64,000 nucleotides of DNA from Breoghania sp. (lineage in GTDB: Bacteria; Pseudomonadota; Alphaproteobacteria; Rhizobiales; Stappiaceae): contig NZ_JASJAV010000001.1 of the NCBI RefSeq assembly GCF_030066895.1, positions 459,230 to 523,229 on the forward strand, in the 5' to 3' direction. Below the pieces are notes generated by a model. It did not search any database. It was not told the origin of the DNA and saw nothing but the letters and a program-made list of their open reading frames with translations. Both the position numbers and the translations under genes were made by a program. Position 1 is the first letter of the stretch, and each line of letters begins with the position of its first letter. Shown piece by piece: positions 1 to 9,146 of this stretch.

Positions 1-468
1 CACCTGGATCGGCGGCTTTTCCTTCTGCGTTTCCTTGTAGACCTTGTAGAGCTTAGCCAATTGCTGACGGGAGTGCTCCGCCATCCGCTTGACGCCCGCA
101 AGCCGCGTTTCGCTCGTCGCCAGCAGCATGTCGTAGTCGACAGGCTTGGCCAGATAATCGTCGGCGCCGAGCTTCTTGCCATCGATCACATCCTCGCGCG
201 AGGAACACGCGGTGAGGAAAATAAACAGCACCTGACCCAATGTAGGCATCGTCTCGCGGATCGTCTTCAGCAATGTCGGACCGTCCACTTCCGGCATCAT
301 GACGTCACACAGAATGAGATCAGGCTTCATGGTCTGGAGAATATCCAGCGCCTCGCGGCCGTTGCACGCAGGCATCACGCCATAGTCGGAATCCTCCAGT
401 TCCCCGACCAGATCGCCGAGCACCAGCTCTTCGTCTTCGACGCACAGGATGTTGATTTCTCCACTCAT
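1..468 (-). CDS. Response regulator, single receiver domain (partial, runs off left edge)
   Basis: This is a phospho-receiver (REC) protein. It reads from the ATG at 466-468 and stays open to base 1, 156 codons. The acidic pocket is E11/D12, the phospho-acceptor is D55 in LCDVMMPE, the switch Thr is T86 in FLTACSS and the conserved Lys is K108 in LAKPVD, so the REC domain is complete and looks functional. After residue 115 a basic, helical linker begins; any output domain lies outside the window. The gene sits 81 bp downstream of a PAS sensor kinase on the same strand, its likely partner. That kinase is broken, so the regulator may be orphaned. A small hairpin (CCGGGCG / CGCCCGG) lies between the two genes near 513-535. 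Confidence 0.85.
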   Translation of the reverse strand, partial: MSGEINILCVEDEELVLGDLVGELEDSDYGVMPACNGREALDILQTMKPDLILCDVMMPEVDGPTLLKTIRETMPTLGQVLFIFLTACSSREDVIDGKKLGADDYLAKPVDYDMLLATSETRLAGVKRMAEHSRQQLAKLYKVYKETQKEKPPIQV

Positions 469-549
469 CACCGATCCCCTTCGCTTCGAATAACCACTCA
501 CGTCCTCCTCGAACCGGGCGAAACCCTTCCGCCCGGCGATATTTGCGGG

Positions 550-2213
550 CTACGCCGCTTCCACCTTGCCGGTCTCGGCTTTGGTCTTGTCTGCGTCTTG
601 CGACAAGGCATCCGTTTCCGCCGCCTTCGTATCCGGTGCCATGATCGGCAACCGCAAGGTGATCGTGCTCCCCTTGCCCAATTCACTCGAAATCGCCACG
701 CGCCCCTTGTGACGCGAAATGATCATCTCGGTCAGATTGAGCCCGATGCCGGTTCCCGGAATGCCGCTCGAGGTGGAGGCCCGGTAAAACCGGCCGAACA
801 CCTTCTTGATCTCGCTCTTGGGAATACCGACGCCGAAATCGGAGACCGTGATCGACACGAACTTGTCGTCCCGGAAGACGTCGACCAGCACCTTGCCCGG
901 CCCCTCGTCCTTATCCTTTACCGGCGAGTACTTGATCGCATTGCCGATGACATTGACCAGGCACTGTTCGATCATGCGCCGGTCAATATTCAGCACCAGA
1001 TTCCCGATCGTCTCATTCAATATGATCTCGTGGGTTTTCTGACCCGCCTGCTGCTGCTCACACACCGTCTGGATGATCGTCAGGAATTCATGCCGTTCCG
1101 GCGAGATTTCCAGAGAGTCGTCCTGTGAAATCAAGAAATCGATGAACCGCTTGATCAGGTAGTTGATGCGCCGCACGGCCTCACGGACATTGTCCAGCCG
1201 TTCAAGCACTGCCTCCGGCTCCAGATGCCCGAGCCCGCGCTTCAGCCACTGGGCGGCGCCGTCGATAATCGCCAGCGGCGTGCGGAATTCGTGCGAGGTC
1301 ATGGAAACGAACTGCCGCTGCATTTCGTTCAGCCTCTTCTCCTTGCGCAGATGCTTCACGAGCTGATCGGTATGAGCTCACAGCTTCTTGTGCTGCTCCT
1401 TGAAGTCGGAGACATCGGAAAAGACGACGATGTACCCGCCCGTAGCCACGCTGGAGACCTGGATGCGGAACCAGCGGTCGAACATCCGCTGATCGCTTTC
1501 CACGGCAACCTGGGAGAAGAAATCCTCCAGATCCTGTACCTCGCCCATTCGAACGGAAACGCATCCTTGAGATGCGCCTGAACCGCGAGATGGGCATCGA
1601 TCTCGGGGTAAAGGCTCTTCATGTTGGAATTGGCGAGCATCAACCGACCCCGACCGTCTGTCATCACCAAAGCATCGGGGATCGCGTCCACCGCGGAGGA
1701 GAGAAGATCGCGGCTGAGTTCCAGTTCCCGCGACCGGCTCTGCAGGGTCCTCACAAGCTGAAGCTGGCTTTCTTCAAGCTGCAGCTCCACCTTGCGATAG
1801 TCGGTGATATCGGAATAGACGGTGACCTGCCCCCCTTCGGGAAGCGGCGTCACCTGAACCTTCAGCATCCGGCCGTTCGGCAAAGCGCGATCGAAGGCCT
1901 CAACCTTCGTCCTCTTCGATTCCGCCGTGACCCGCGCCACCAATTCATCGATATCGCCGGGCCCGTAATCTCCGCGCAGGGCGAAGTAGCGGATGATATC
2001 GGACAGGTTCGGAGCCGTATCGAACAGACACTCCGGCGGATCGAGCAGATCCTTCGCCATGCGGCTGAAGACGATCACATTGAGATCGTCATCAAGAAGC
2101 GCAATGTCCTGATGAATCGAACTCAACAGGGCCGGAACGAGAGCCGTGTCCTTTACATTCTCTCTTATGAAATGCCCAGACAGCATCGCAGCACCGATCC
2201 AAGAATTATCCAA
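550..2213 (-). pseudogene. PAS-domain sensor histidine kinase, broken by a frameshift and a TGA
   Basis: The intact ancestor would be a cytoplasmic kinase of about 550 residues: a PAS-like segment (about residues 30-130), a coiled linker, a second PAS segment (SAVDAIPDALVMTDGRGR), a HisKA domain with H-box TSHEFRTPLAIID, and an HATPase domain with N-box (NVIGNAIKYSP), G1 (DFGVGIP) and G2 (GTGIGLNL). Translation from 2213 is in frame until FPFEW near 1550. The conserved sequence then continues in another frame (EVQDLEDFFSQVAVESDQRM), consistent with loss of one G from a G run. That frame continues to a TGA at 1378-1380 (HKKL*AHTDQL, probably CGA to TGA) and is then open to 550. Each remaining half lacks either the sensor or the catalytic part. 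It is followed by the receiver gene at 1-468. Confidence 0.85.
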
Positions 2214-2351
2214 CTTCTCAAACCGATTACCAGAAGGAACTTAAATTATAAATAAATGAAATAGTTCAATTTATATTCCTATCGTTACGTTTGATAAACG
2301 TAATTTTGCACTAGGGGTTATTACTCTGATATTTTAACACAAAGCCGAAGA

Positions 2352-3959
2352 TCACATACGGAATACTCCGAGGGGAGTCGGTCCAATCGGCGCATTCAAG
2401 GTTGCGGAGAAGGCAAGACCCAGCACGCGACGCGTCTCGGACGGCGCGATGATACCGTCGTCCCAAAGTCGCGCCGTGGCGTGATAGGGATGGCCTTCCT
2501 CCTCGTAGCGGGCACGGATGGGAACCTTGAAGGTCTCCTCGTCCTCCGCACTCCACTCCCCGCCGTCGGCCTCGATATTGTCCCGCCTGACGGTCGCCAG
2601 AACGGAGGCCGCCTGCTCTCCGCCCATCACGGAAATCCTTGCATTCGGCCACATGAAGAGGAAGCGCGGAGAATAGGCGCGCCCGCACATGCCATAGTTG
2701 CCCGCTCCATAGGAGCCGCCGACGATGACGGTGATTTTCGGCACCCTGGCGCAGGCCACGGCCGTCACCAGCTTCGCGCCGTCCTTGGCGATACCGCCCG
2801 CCTCGTATTCGCGCCCGACCATGAATCCGGTGATGTTTTGCAAAAAGAGAAGCGGAATGCGCCTCTGGCAACACAATTCAACGAAATGCGCGCCCTTAAG
2901 AGCTGACTCGGAGAAAAGAATGCCGTTATTGGCAACGATTCCGACCGGCACGCCGAAAATTCTCGCAAAGCCTGTCACCAAAGTCGTGCCGTAGAGCTTC
3001 TTGAACTCGTCGAACTGCGAGCCGTCGACCAGGCGGGCGATGACTTCGCGGATATCGTATTGCTTGCGCAGATCGCTCGGAACGACCCCATCGAGTTCGC
3101 TCGGATCGTAGAGCGGCTCGCAAGGCGGAGCGAGGTCCAGCGTCGCAGGCTTCACCGAGTTGAGGTTTGCCACCGCACGCCGCGCCATGGCAAGCGCCTG
3201 ATCATCATCGACGGCATAATGATCGGCCACACCGGAAATCCTGGTATGGACGTCCGCCCCGCCGAGATCCTCGGCCGAGACCTCTTCCCCGGTCGCAGCC
3301 TTCACCAACGGCGGACCGGCCAGAAAGATAGTTCCCTGCTGGCGCACGATGATCGTCTCGTCCGACATCGCCGGCACATAGGCACCGCCCGCGGTGCACG
3401 ATCCCATCACCACGGCAATCTGCGGAATGCCCGCTGCCGACATGTTGGCCTGATTGTAGAATATCCGCCCGAAATGCTCCCGATCGGGAAAGACGTCGGT
3501 CTGGTTCGGCAGGTTGGCCCCGCCGGAATCGACCAGATAGATGCACGGCAGACGATTCTCCAGCGCGATCTCCTGAGCGCGCAGGTGCTTCTTCACCGTC
3601 ATCGGATAGTAGGTGCCGCCCTTGATGGTCGCGTCGTTGCACACGATCATGCACTCGCGCCCCGAAACACGCCCGATACCGGTAATCACGCCCGCGCCTT
3701 GGATCGCAGCGTCATACATGCCGGTGGCTGCCAGCGGCGACATTTCAAGAAACGGCGCGCCCGAATCCAGAAGACGCGTTACGCGCTCGCGCGGCAGCAG
3801 CTTGCCCCGCCCCACATGCCGTTCGCGTGCCCGCTCCGGACCGCCCAGCGCCGCCTCCACCCGCCGCGCGCGCAGATCCTCGACCAAGGCCCCCATTTCC
3901 GCTGCCTGAGCGCGAAAGAGATCGGAAGAAGAAGAGATTTCAGACTTTAACAGTGCCAC
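2352..3959 (-). CDS. mccB: Methylcrotonoyl-CoA carboxylase beta (carboxyltransferase) subunit
   Basis: This is the carboxyltransferase subunit that moves CO2 from carboxy-biotin to 3-methylcrotonyl-CoA in leucine breakdown. The 535 residues match the family length. Diagnostic motifs are [19 protein letters not shown], the first oxyanion-hole loop [16 protein letters not shown], the second [20 protein letters not shown], and the C-terminus ending [15 protein letters not shown], all typical of MCC rather than PCC. The start is a GTG at 3957-3959. It is the last gene of a close minus-strand run (rhodanese, GST, mccB; gaps of 23 and 45 bp). Isovaleryl-CoA dehydrogenase, the preceding enzyme of the pathway, lies separately at 9147. 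The biotin-carrying partner mccA is not next to it and is not in the window; the only alpha subunit here is pccA. Confidence 0.93.
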   Translation of the reverse strand: MALLKSEISSSSDLFRAQAAEMGALVEDLRARRVEAALGGPERARERHVGRGKLLPRERVTRLLDSGAPFLEMSPLAATGMYDAAIQGAGVITGIGRVSGRECMIVCNDATIKGGTYYPMTVKKHLRAQEIALENRLPCIYLVDSGGANLPNQTDVFPDREHFGRIFYNQANMSAAGIPQIAVVMGSCTAGGAYVPAMSDETIIVRQQGTIFLAGPPLVKAATGEEVSAEDLGGADVHTRISGVADHYAVDDDQALAMARRAVANLNSVKPATLDLAPPCEPLYDPSELDGVVPSDLRKQYDIREVIARLVDGSQFDEFKKLYGTTLVTGFARIFGVPVGIVANNGILFSESALKGAHFVELCCQRRIPLLFLQNITGFMVGREYEAGGIAKDGAKLVTAVACARVPKITVIVGGSYGAGNYGMCGRAYSPRFLFMWPNARISVMGGEQAASVLATVRRDNIEADGGEWSAEDEETFKVPIRARYEEEGHPYHATARLWDDGIIAPSETRRVLGLAFSATLNAPIGPTPLGVFRM

Positions 3960-4004
3960 CGCAAAGGTCCCCCCCGGTCGCCGGACTATGTTTGTTTTAT
4001 GATT

Positions 4005-4659
4005 TCAATCGACTTCATCGGACGGAACGATCCAGGCCTCCGCGAGAGCGGCCTCATACCATTCGCGCATGGCCGGGTGGTTGAGAACCGCATCTATATA
4101 AGCGCGGGCCACATCGTCCACGGCCACGTCATAGGTGACGAGCCTACTGACAACGGGCGCATAGAACGCATCGGCCGCACTGAAAGATCCGAACAGGAAA
4201 TCCCCCCGCGCCGAACCGCGTCCGCATCTCGCGCCAGATCTCGACGATCCGCGCGACATCGGCCTCCACATCGTCGACACGCGAGCGTGCCGCGGGAACC
4301 CGACGGATATTCATCGGATAGTAGCCGCGCAAGGCGGTGAAGCCGGAATGCATCTCTGCAACGACCGCACGGGCGTGAGCCCGAGCCTCCCGATCTGCCG
4401 GCCACAATCCCGCCTGAGGAAACCGTTCCGCCAGATATTCGACGATCGCCAGACGGTCCCAGACCGAAAGGCTTCCGTCGATCAGAACCGGCACGCGCCT
4501 CGCCGACGAATAATCACGGATTGCATCGTGCGTATTCGGCGTATCGAGCGGAACCATCACCTCCGTAAATTCCGCCCCCGTCTGTTTCAGGGCGAGCCAG
4601 CCGCGCAGCGACCAGGTGGAATAGTTCTTGTTGCCGATGACAATCTTCACGCCTGACAC
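4005..4659 (-). pseudogene. Glutathione S-transferase family protein, one frameshift
   Basis: The start is a GTG at 4657-4659, and the protein begins with the thioredoxin-fold GST domain (GNKNYSTWSLRGWLALKQTG, then RVPVLIDGSLSVWDRLAIVEYL). The helical C-domain starts normally but leaves frame at a run of six G (minus strand; 4202-4207). Removing one G gives MRTRFGAGDFLFGSFSAADAFY and an open frame to the stop at 4005 (…WIVPSDEVD). The restored protein is about 217 residues, normal for the family. As written, the last third (FSAADAFYAPVVSRL, part of the hydrophobic substrate site) is replaced by unrelated residues. It lies between rhodanese and mccB in a probable operon. The indel type (homopolymer) could be a sequencing error; see the finding on the distribution of lesions. 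Confidence 0.85.
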
Positions 4660-4682
4660 TCCTCACACGCCCCCCAAAGGAA

Positions 4683-5078
4683 TTACCACTTCGGATCGGG
4701 AAGCTCAGCCGCACCGCTGGCTTCCTGCCATGCGCCGAATCCGCCCGCAATGTGCGCGACGTTTTCCAGTCCCATGTCCTGCACGGCCTTGGTCGCCAGC
4801 GCCGACCGCCACCCGGCGGCACAGAAAAAGATGAAGCGCTTGGGCTCCGAAAAGACCGGGCGATGGTAGGGACTGTCGGGATCGACCCAGAATTCGAGCA
4901 TGCCTCGTGAGGCATGGACGGCCCCGGGCATGCGCCCCTGACGGGACAACTCGCGGATATCCCTCAGATCGACGAAAACCGTATCCGCCTCACCGAAAGC
5001 CGTGATCGCCTCCTCCACCGGCAACGTGACGGTTTCCGCCTCAGCCTCCTCGATGAGCTGGCGGTATCCCTTTTTCAT
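4683..5078 (-). CDS. Rhodanese-like domain protein
   Basis: A single-domain rhodanese of 131 residues. The active-site loop is FCAAGWRSALA, with the catalytic Cys at about residue 91 that would carry persulfide sulfur, followed by the usual helix and the IAGGFGAWQ motif. The N-terminal VFVDLRDIRELSRQGRMPGA is the standard entry to the fold. There is no signal peptide or membrane segment, so it is cytoplasmic. It probably acts as a sulfur carrier or thiosulfate:thiol sulfurtransferase; the acceptor cannot be told from sequence. It is the first gene of a compact minus-strand group with GST and mccB. A purine-rich ribosome site (GGGAGGGG) lies about 12 bp upstream. Confidence 0.88.
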   Translation of the reverse strand: MKKGYRQLIEEAEAETVTLPVEEAITAFGEADTVFVDLRDIRELSRQGRMPGAVHASRGMLEFWVDPDSPYHRPVFSEPKRFIFFCAAGWRSALATKAVQDMGLENVAHIAGGFGAWQEASGAAELPDPKW

Positions 5079-5195
5079 CGCTATCGAACCCCTCCCTTTT
5101 TGAGCGACGGAGTGTCGTGTGCCTTGACGAGATTCACAAGAGGCAATCCCGCACGTGCCGAGAATTCGAGAGGACAGGAATGTGGAAAGGGGGAG

Positions 5196-5254
5196 AAAAA
5201 ACGAAGAAGGGGCACGGTCCGCCCCGCGCCCCTTCTTACCGCGCCCCTTCTTAC
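5196..5254 (-). terminator. Rho-independent terminator with a duplicated arm
   Basis: Bases 5204-5213 (AAGAAGGGGC) pair perfectly with 5228-5237 (GCCCCTTCTT). On the minus strand the stem is followed by CGTTTTTT. It lies 25 bp past the stop of the 43-residue peptide gene and would end that transcript before the rhodanese gene. A 15-bp tandem duplication (5225-5254) gives a second copy of one arm, so two alternative stems can form. Confidence 0.75.
5225..5254. repeat. 15-bp perfect tandem duplication
   Basis: CGCGCCCCTTCTTAC occurs twice, head to tail, at 5225-5239 and 5240-5254, inside the terminator region. It is one of three exact 15-16 bp tandem duplications in the window (the others are at 15652 and 33856). 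Confidence 0.95.
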
Positions 5255-5278
5255 TAGAGTCATCGTACCAGCTGCAAG

Positions 5279-5410
5279 CTATTGAGCGGCGCTTGCCGTT
5301 ACCGCAGGGTCGAACCTGCCGAACAGGTAGATGAGCAACATAGCGCCTCCAAGGGTCAAAACCGTCCAGGTCATGAACCCCCAGCAGGACTTCTGCACGT
5401 GGTCGTCCAT
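5279..5410 (-). CDS. Small single-pass membrane peptide, 43 residues
   Basis: An ATG at 5408-5410 is preceded by a good ribosome site (AGGAG, four bases before the start), and the frame is open for 43 codons to a TAG at 5279-5281. The peptide has a charged N-terminus (MDDHVQKSCW), one hydrophobic helix of about 18 residues (WTVLTLGGAMLLIYLF) and a short tail. A rho-independent terminator follows directly. Start signal, helix and terminator together make this a real monocistronic gene rather than a chance frame. I do not recognise the family. The layout resembles small accessory subunits of membrane complexes, but that is inference. Confidence 0.65.
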   Translation of the reverse strand: MDDHVQKSCWGFMTWTVLTLGGAMLLIYLFGRFDPAVTASAAQ

Positions 5411-5969
5411 AGAACTCCTAATTGCTGAACAGGGCCAAAGGCCACCGATCTAAAACCGGCACCCGGCACCGTGAAGCTGCGCTCATTTAACGACTTGGTA
5501 ACTTCTTCGCAAGCTTGAAAAGGGATCGCCTGTGGAGGGAACGGGAAATCAACCTCAAAACGCGGCTTATGACGGGAATAAGCCGTTGATTTTCATATAT
5601 ATTAAGGAAGGAACCCGTAGCATTTCGTATTGCACGTATTGTGAGCAGGAAACGTATTCGCGAAAAGTGACTATTCATTGGGCGTTTTTACGAGAATTTC
5701 TTCCTTCGTGCCCAGCGGACAATATCAGGGCAGCGTGCCTGCGATCGGCAGGAAACGAATAACCTCTCCGTCACCGGTCAAGCCACTGAAATCAAAGGGA
5801 ATCTCCCGAAACGTGCGAATAGTCACAGTAGTGTCCGCACTGAAATGTTTAGCTCCGTTCCGCTGGAGGCATAGAGCTGGTTTTCGAGGTGCGGCAATGA
5901 CGACGCTCTATCTGAGATTAGACGGACGCGAAAGTTATTGAGCGTTTTACATTCATACTTATCGATTTG
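5411..5969. other. Intergenic region, no recognisable gene
   Basis: About 560 bp with no frame that reads like protein on either strand. It is AT-richer than its surroundings around 5570-5680 and probably holds the promoter of the minus-strand small peptide gene. Short conserved-looking fragments in several frames near 5700-5900 could be an eroded gene, but I could not assign them. Confidence 0.5.
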
Positions 5970-6263
5970 ATGCGCCACGACGACATTCTTGCGGAGGAAT
6001 TGGACAGGATCGACCATTCCTGGGTTCACGATCGACTGAATTCCCTGCTGGTATTCATATTCGAGGGATCGCCGTTTTACGAAGGCGACTCCATACGCTC
6101 GGATTTCAAATCCTTGCTAGAGACGGATCACCACTACAACCGCTTTGCCAACCACTTCCAGACGACCCTTCACGCAAGCCGCATCGCCCCCACGCTCCGG
6201 CAGGAAGCGCAGGCCGTGATCGAATTGGTGCGTGATTACATGCTGGAACGGCAGTTGGCCTAA
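5970..6263 (+). CDS. Hypothetical protein, 97 residues
   Basis: An open frame from the ATG at 5970 (a TTG at 5967 is also possible) to TAA at 6261-6263. The product is acidic at the N-terminus (MRHDDILAEELDRIDHSW) and mainly helical, with no membrane segment or signal peptide. I recognise no family. Codon use fits the surrounding genome, and the frame ends just before a strong palindrome (6273-6317), as real genes in this window tend to. There is no clear ribosome site. A spurious frame is not excluded. Confidence 0.4.
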   Translation: MRHDDILAEELDRIDHSWVHDRLNSLLVFIFEGSPFYEGDSIRSDFKSLLETDHHYNRFANHFQTTLHASRIAPTLRQEAQAVIELVRDYMLERQLA

Positions 6264-6272
6264 AAAGGCAAA

Positions 6273-6317
6273 CGTTCCGGCGAGCCAAACCGATTGCGGG
6301 TCTGGCTCGCCGGAACG
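6273..6317. repeat. 15-bp perfect inverted repeat
   Basis: CGTTCCGGCGAGCCA (6273-6287) pairs without mismatch with 6303-6317 across a 15-base loop. No T run follows on either strand, so it is not a classical rho-independent terminator. It sits at the meeting point of two convergent genes. Confidence 0.85.
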
Positions 6318-6445
6318 GCAATCATTGTTCGGGAGCCAACAGCTCGGACCGGACATTGCCGGCGTTGTTGTGGGTTTCCACCTCACATCAGCGGCCGTTG
6401 CTCATCGGCGTCCGCCCCTTTCCCCACTCGGCCGCAGGGGTTTCC

Positions 6446-6490
6446 GGTTCGCACCAGTGCAGGCGAATGCCGCCTGTACTGGTGCGAACC
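6446..6490. repeat. 20-bp inverted repeat, one wobble, 5-base loop
   Basis: 6446-6465 pairs with 6471-6490 (GGTTCGCACCAGT / ACTGGTGCGAACC at the outer end), with a single G.U position and a loop of five bases. It has no T run. Its sequence is unrelated to the neighbouring hairpin at 6273. Confidence 0.85.
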
Positions 6491-6693
6491 CTCCCAGCGA
6501 TCAAGAATCCGGATCCATTTCCACATTGAGCACTATAGATCCGCCAGAGCCCAGTAGCTCTGGTGATAGGGTGGTTGTGCCGAAGCGGAAGAGACGAGAA
6601 GGGAGAGGCAGCTCAGGCCGGAGACGAACAGTATCGCGGCGGACGCAATCGCCCGCCGCGCAAATTGTTTTTCGATCATGTGCAGTCGCCGCT

Positions 6694-7332
6694 TCAGCCG
6701 AGTTCGGAAGCGGACTGCACGACCTTGCCGACGAGACCGTATTCGATGGCCTCATCCGGCGTCATCCAGTAGTCGCGGTCGGTATCCTTGTCGATGCGCT
6801 CGATCGACTGGTCGGTCGCAACCGAAAAGATCTTGTTGAGACGGTCACGCATCCGCAGCATCTCGCGTGCCTGGATCTCGATATCCGTCGCCGGACCGCC
6901 TGCACCGCCCGAGGGCTGGTGAAGCAGGAAGCGCGTATTGGGCGTGCAATAGCGATCTTCCTTGGGCGCGGCCACATAGATCAGCGCCCCGGCACTCGCC
7001 ACCCAGCCCATGCCGAGCATGCGCACCTTCGGCGAGATGAACTTGATCGTGTCGTGGATCATATCGCCCGATTCCACGTGCCCACCGGGCGACGAAACGA
7101 TCACGTTGATCGGATCGTCGGAGACCTGGGCCAAGGCCAGCAGGCGCGCGCAGACATCGCGGGCAAGCTCCATGGAGATCTGACCGATGATGAGCACCGT
7201 GCGCGAATCGAAAAGATGCTTGTCGACCTGGATCGACCCAGGCGTCTTGGTCTTTTCCTCGTCTTCTTCCTCGTCATCGAGGTGCGGAGGAACCGACGTG
7301 AAATAAGTGTTCATGCGCTGGATAGGCTCCAT
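6694..7332 (-). CDS. clpP: ClpP-family serine peptidase
   Basis: A ClpP-fold protease subunit; as a barrel it would degrade proteins fed by a Clp ATPase. Catalytic residues are visible: Ser in [11 protein letters not shown], His in FLLHQPSGG and Asp in KDTDRDYWM. The oligomer core motif [17 protein letters not shown] is present. Unlike housekeeping ClpP it has an acidic N-terminal extension ([14 protein letters not shown]), and the nucleophile loop reads VASAGA rather than QAASMGA. It is therefore probably the second, divergent ClpP paralogue common in alphaproteobacteria. Two starts are possible: MEPIQR at 7332 or MNTYFTSV at 7314, the latter preceded by GGAG. The frame extends upstream to 7446 without conserved sequence. 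It is intact and monocistronic. Confidence 0.88.
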   Translation of the reverse strand: MEPIQRMNTYFTSVPPHLDDEEEDEEKTKTPGSIQVDKHLFDSRTVLIIGQISMELARDVCARLLALAQVSDDPINVIVSSPGGHVESGDMIHDTIKFISPKVRMLGMGWVASAGALIYVAAPKEDRYCTPNTRFLLHQPSGGAGGPATDIEIQAREMLRMRDRLNKIFSVATDQSIERIDKDTDRDYWMTPDEAIEYGLVGKVVQSASELG

Positions 7333-7590
7333 TGATTGCAGGGCGGCGTATCGGCCGCTCCGTTTTCCAACTCCATGTGTATGAGATGCCGTCGCGCCTC
7401 GCAAACCATCCCCACCCAACCTTTTCGTAAAAAGGTTAGTCAACATTCACAACTCTCAACATGGGGTCCTGCACCAGGAGAAGAAAGGCATGCGGCGATA
7501 AAAACAGGGATAGCCGCCCTGCCCCGGCCATTCCGCCCGCCAGCAAGCACGACGCACCACACTTCGCGGCCAATCGTTCGTCCCTTTGCC

Positions 7591-8746
7591 TCAAACCGGG
7601 GCGGCGATCGCCACACGATTATGGCTGCCGTCCTTGGCGCCGTAAAGCCCCGCGGTCGGCGAGATCGATCAAATCGAGCAATGTTGTGGATCGGCCCTGG
7701 GTAGCCGCCACACCGATGCTCGTCGTGACCTGGAGACGCGTCTCCCCCCACTCGACCTACAAATCGGCAATGTGCGTGCAGAGCTTCTCCGCCACCTGCC
7801 GCGCATCCTCGATATCCGCTTCCGGCAGCAGGACGACGAACTCCTCCCCACCATAGCGCGCAAGAAGATCGCTCTTGCGGAGCAATTCCTGCAGTGCCCG
7901 GCAAACACCCGCAGAACCTGATCCCCAGCCAGATGCCCGTAGTCGTCGTTGATCACCTTGAAATGGTCGATATCGATCAGCAGCAGCGCCATTGTGTCGT
8001 GCGGCGAGCAAACCCGCTTCAACAGCATCTCCGCATTGCGGTCGAACGCGCGACGGTTGAGGACGCCCATCAGGGGATCGATCTCGACCTCGTGCTGCAA
8101 ATTGCCCGACCGCGCGCGCCTGCCAGAGCCAGAACCCCGCCATCGCCATCAACGCCACAAAGATCACCGGCGCGAACAAGGCCAGAGCGAGCCAGATATT
8201 GCCGTCAAGCAACTTGTTCGGCTGCCCAGTCACCAGGCTGTAGATCCCCTTGGCCCCGAAAACGAGCACATTCGCGCCCGCCGCAAACAGCAGAACCTTC
8301 CGGTTCGACGCCTTGGTGGCGTGGGTCCGCATGAACTCGCACCAGTAGCCGCAGAACAGCCCGCACGCCAGAAGAGAGGCGATTGCCGTGCGCATGGACG
8401 TATCCGAATAGATGGCCGGGATCCGACAGGAGACGAACCACACCACGACAGGCAAGACGAGCGGCGCCATCAATACGCGACGACCGTTCATGAAGCGGAA
8501 GGTGTTCCACCCAAGCGCCAGGGCGGCGAATATGAGGATATTGTCGATATCGATACTCAGGAAATTCGGGACGTGACCGCGCAAGGCAAGCAGCAGCATT
8601 CCGCTGCCGGTCAGCCCGAAAGTGACGGTCGAATAGCCGAGCAGACGGTCAGAAGGATTTCGCCACCAATTCACCAGAAAGGCGAACGCCACGGTCAGGC
8701 AAACCGTTCCCAACAGAACAAGAAGTGTAAAGATGTCCAACCGCAT
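7591..8746 (-). pseudogene. Membrane GGDEF diguanylate cyclase, multiple lesions
   Basis: The ancestor would make c-di-GMP. The N-terminal half (from MRLDIFTLLVLLG at 8746, or MPGSPF at 8797) has about six or seven hydrophobic helices. The GGDEF domain follows in other frames: IDPLMGVLNRRAFDRNAE, LLIDIDHFKVINDDYGH, then RKSDLLARYGGEEF, which contains both the active site and an RxxD inhibitory site five residues before it. Lesions: a frameshift at about 8100 (between FWLWQAR and LQHEVEIDP); another near 7890; an in-frame TAG at 7757-7759 (probably CAG to TAG); and one extra G near 7648 inside the final DRGLYGAKDG motif. Removing that G restores a frame to the TGA at 7591-7593. It is clearly non-functional as written. 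Confidence 0.88.
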
Positions 8747-9146
8747 ACTATGGTTCCCGCCCCGACCGCGTTTTCTCAGAAACGGCGAGCCGGGCACACC
8801 CCTGAGCGGGTGTTAATGACCGGAAGTTGGAAACATTGTCAAATTACTTAACAGAAAAGTTTTCTCAAAAGCGCAATATTGCCGCTACGTCATAGCACTT
8901 CGGGCAGAATGGTCTGATATTACAATATACATCTATACATATCGCGAGAGAAAACAGATCCGGAGATGCTCTCATACCAGAGTATGAACGCCTCTGATTG
9001 GCCAATGGAAGCCGCCCGAGCGCTGAAAGTCTCAAGATCGAAATCTTGAACTGACTTCCAACGAACGGACGACTACAGCGAGAATGCAAAGCCACCGGAA
9101 TGATTTCTTGTCGGTCGGGTTGATACCAGCCAGCCGAAACAAGCAT
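8747..9146. other. Intergenic, AT-rich, no gene seen
   Basis: About 400 bp between ivd and the broken cyclase, both on the minus strand. It is AT-rich at 8830-8950. A short palindrome (TCAAGAT / ATCTTGA) lies near 9030-9050. The 93-codon frame at 8865-9146 has no recognisable features and I do not call it. Confidence 0.5.

Larger units (their letters stand above)
6264..6693. other. Intergenic region with two strong palindromes
   Basis: Between the 97-residue gene (+) and the ClpP-type gene (-), which converge. It contains the hairpins at 6273-6317 and 6446-6490 and no plausible coding frame. Confidence 0.7.

Noticed and set aside
5411..5969. A gene in the 5.4-6.0 kb gap
   Set aside because: Frames on both strands are short and lack any protein-like pattern; nothing could be assigned.
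6273..6490. Palindromes as insertion-sequence ends or CRISPR repeats
   Set aside because: The two stems have different sequences, there is no transposase gene, no target duplication and no regularly spaced repeats. No CRISPR array was seen anywhere in the window.
8865..9146. 93-codon minus-strand frame upstream of the cyclase
   Set aside because: No conserved motif, no ribosome site, and unusual composition; treated as intergenic.
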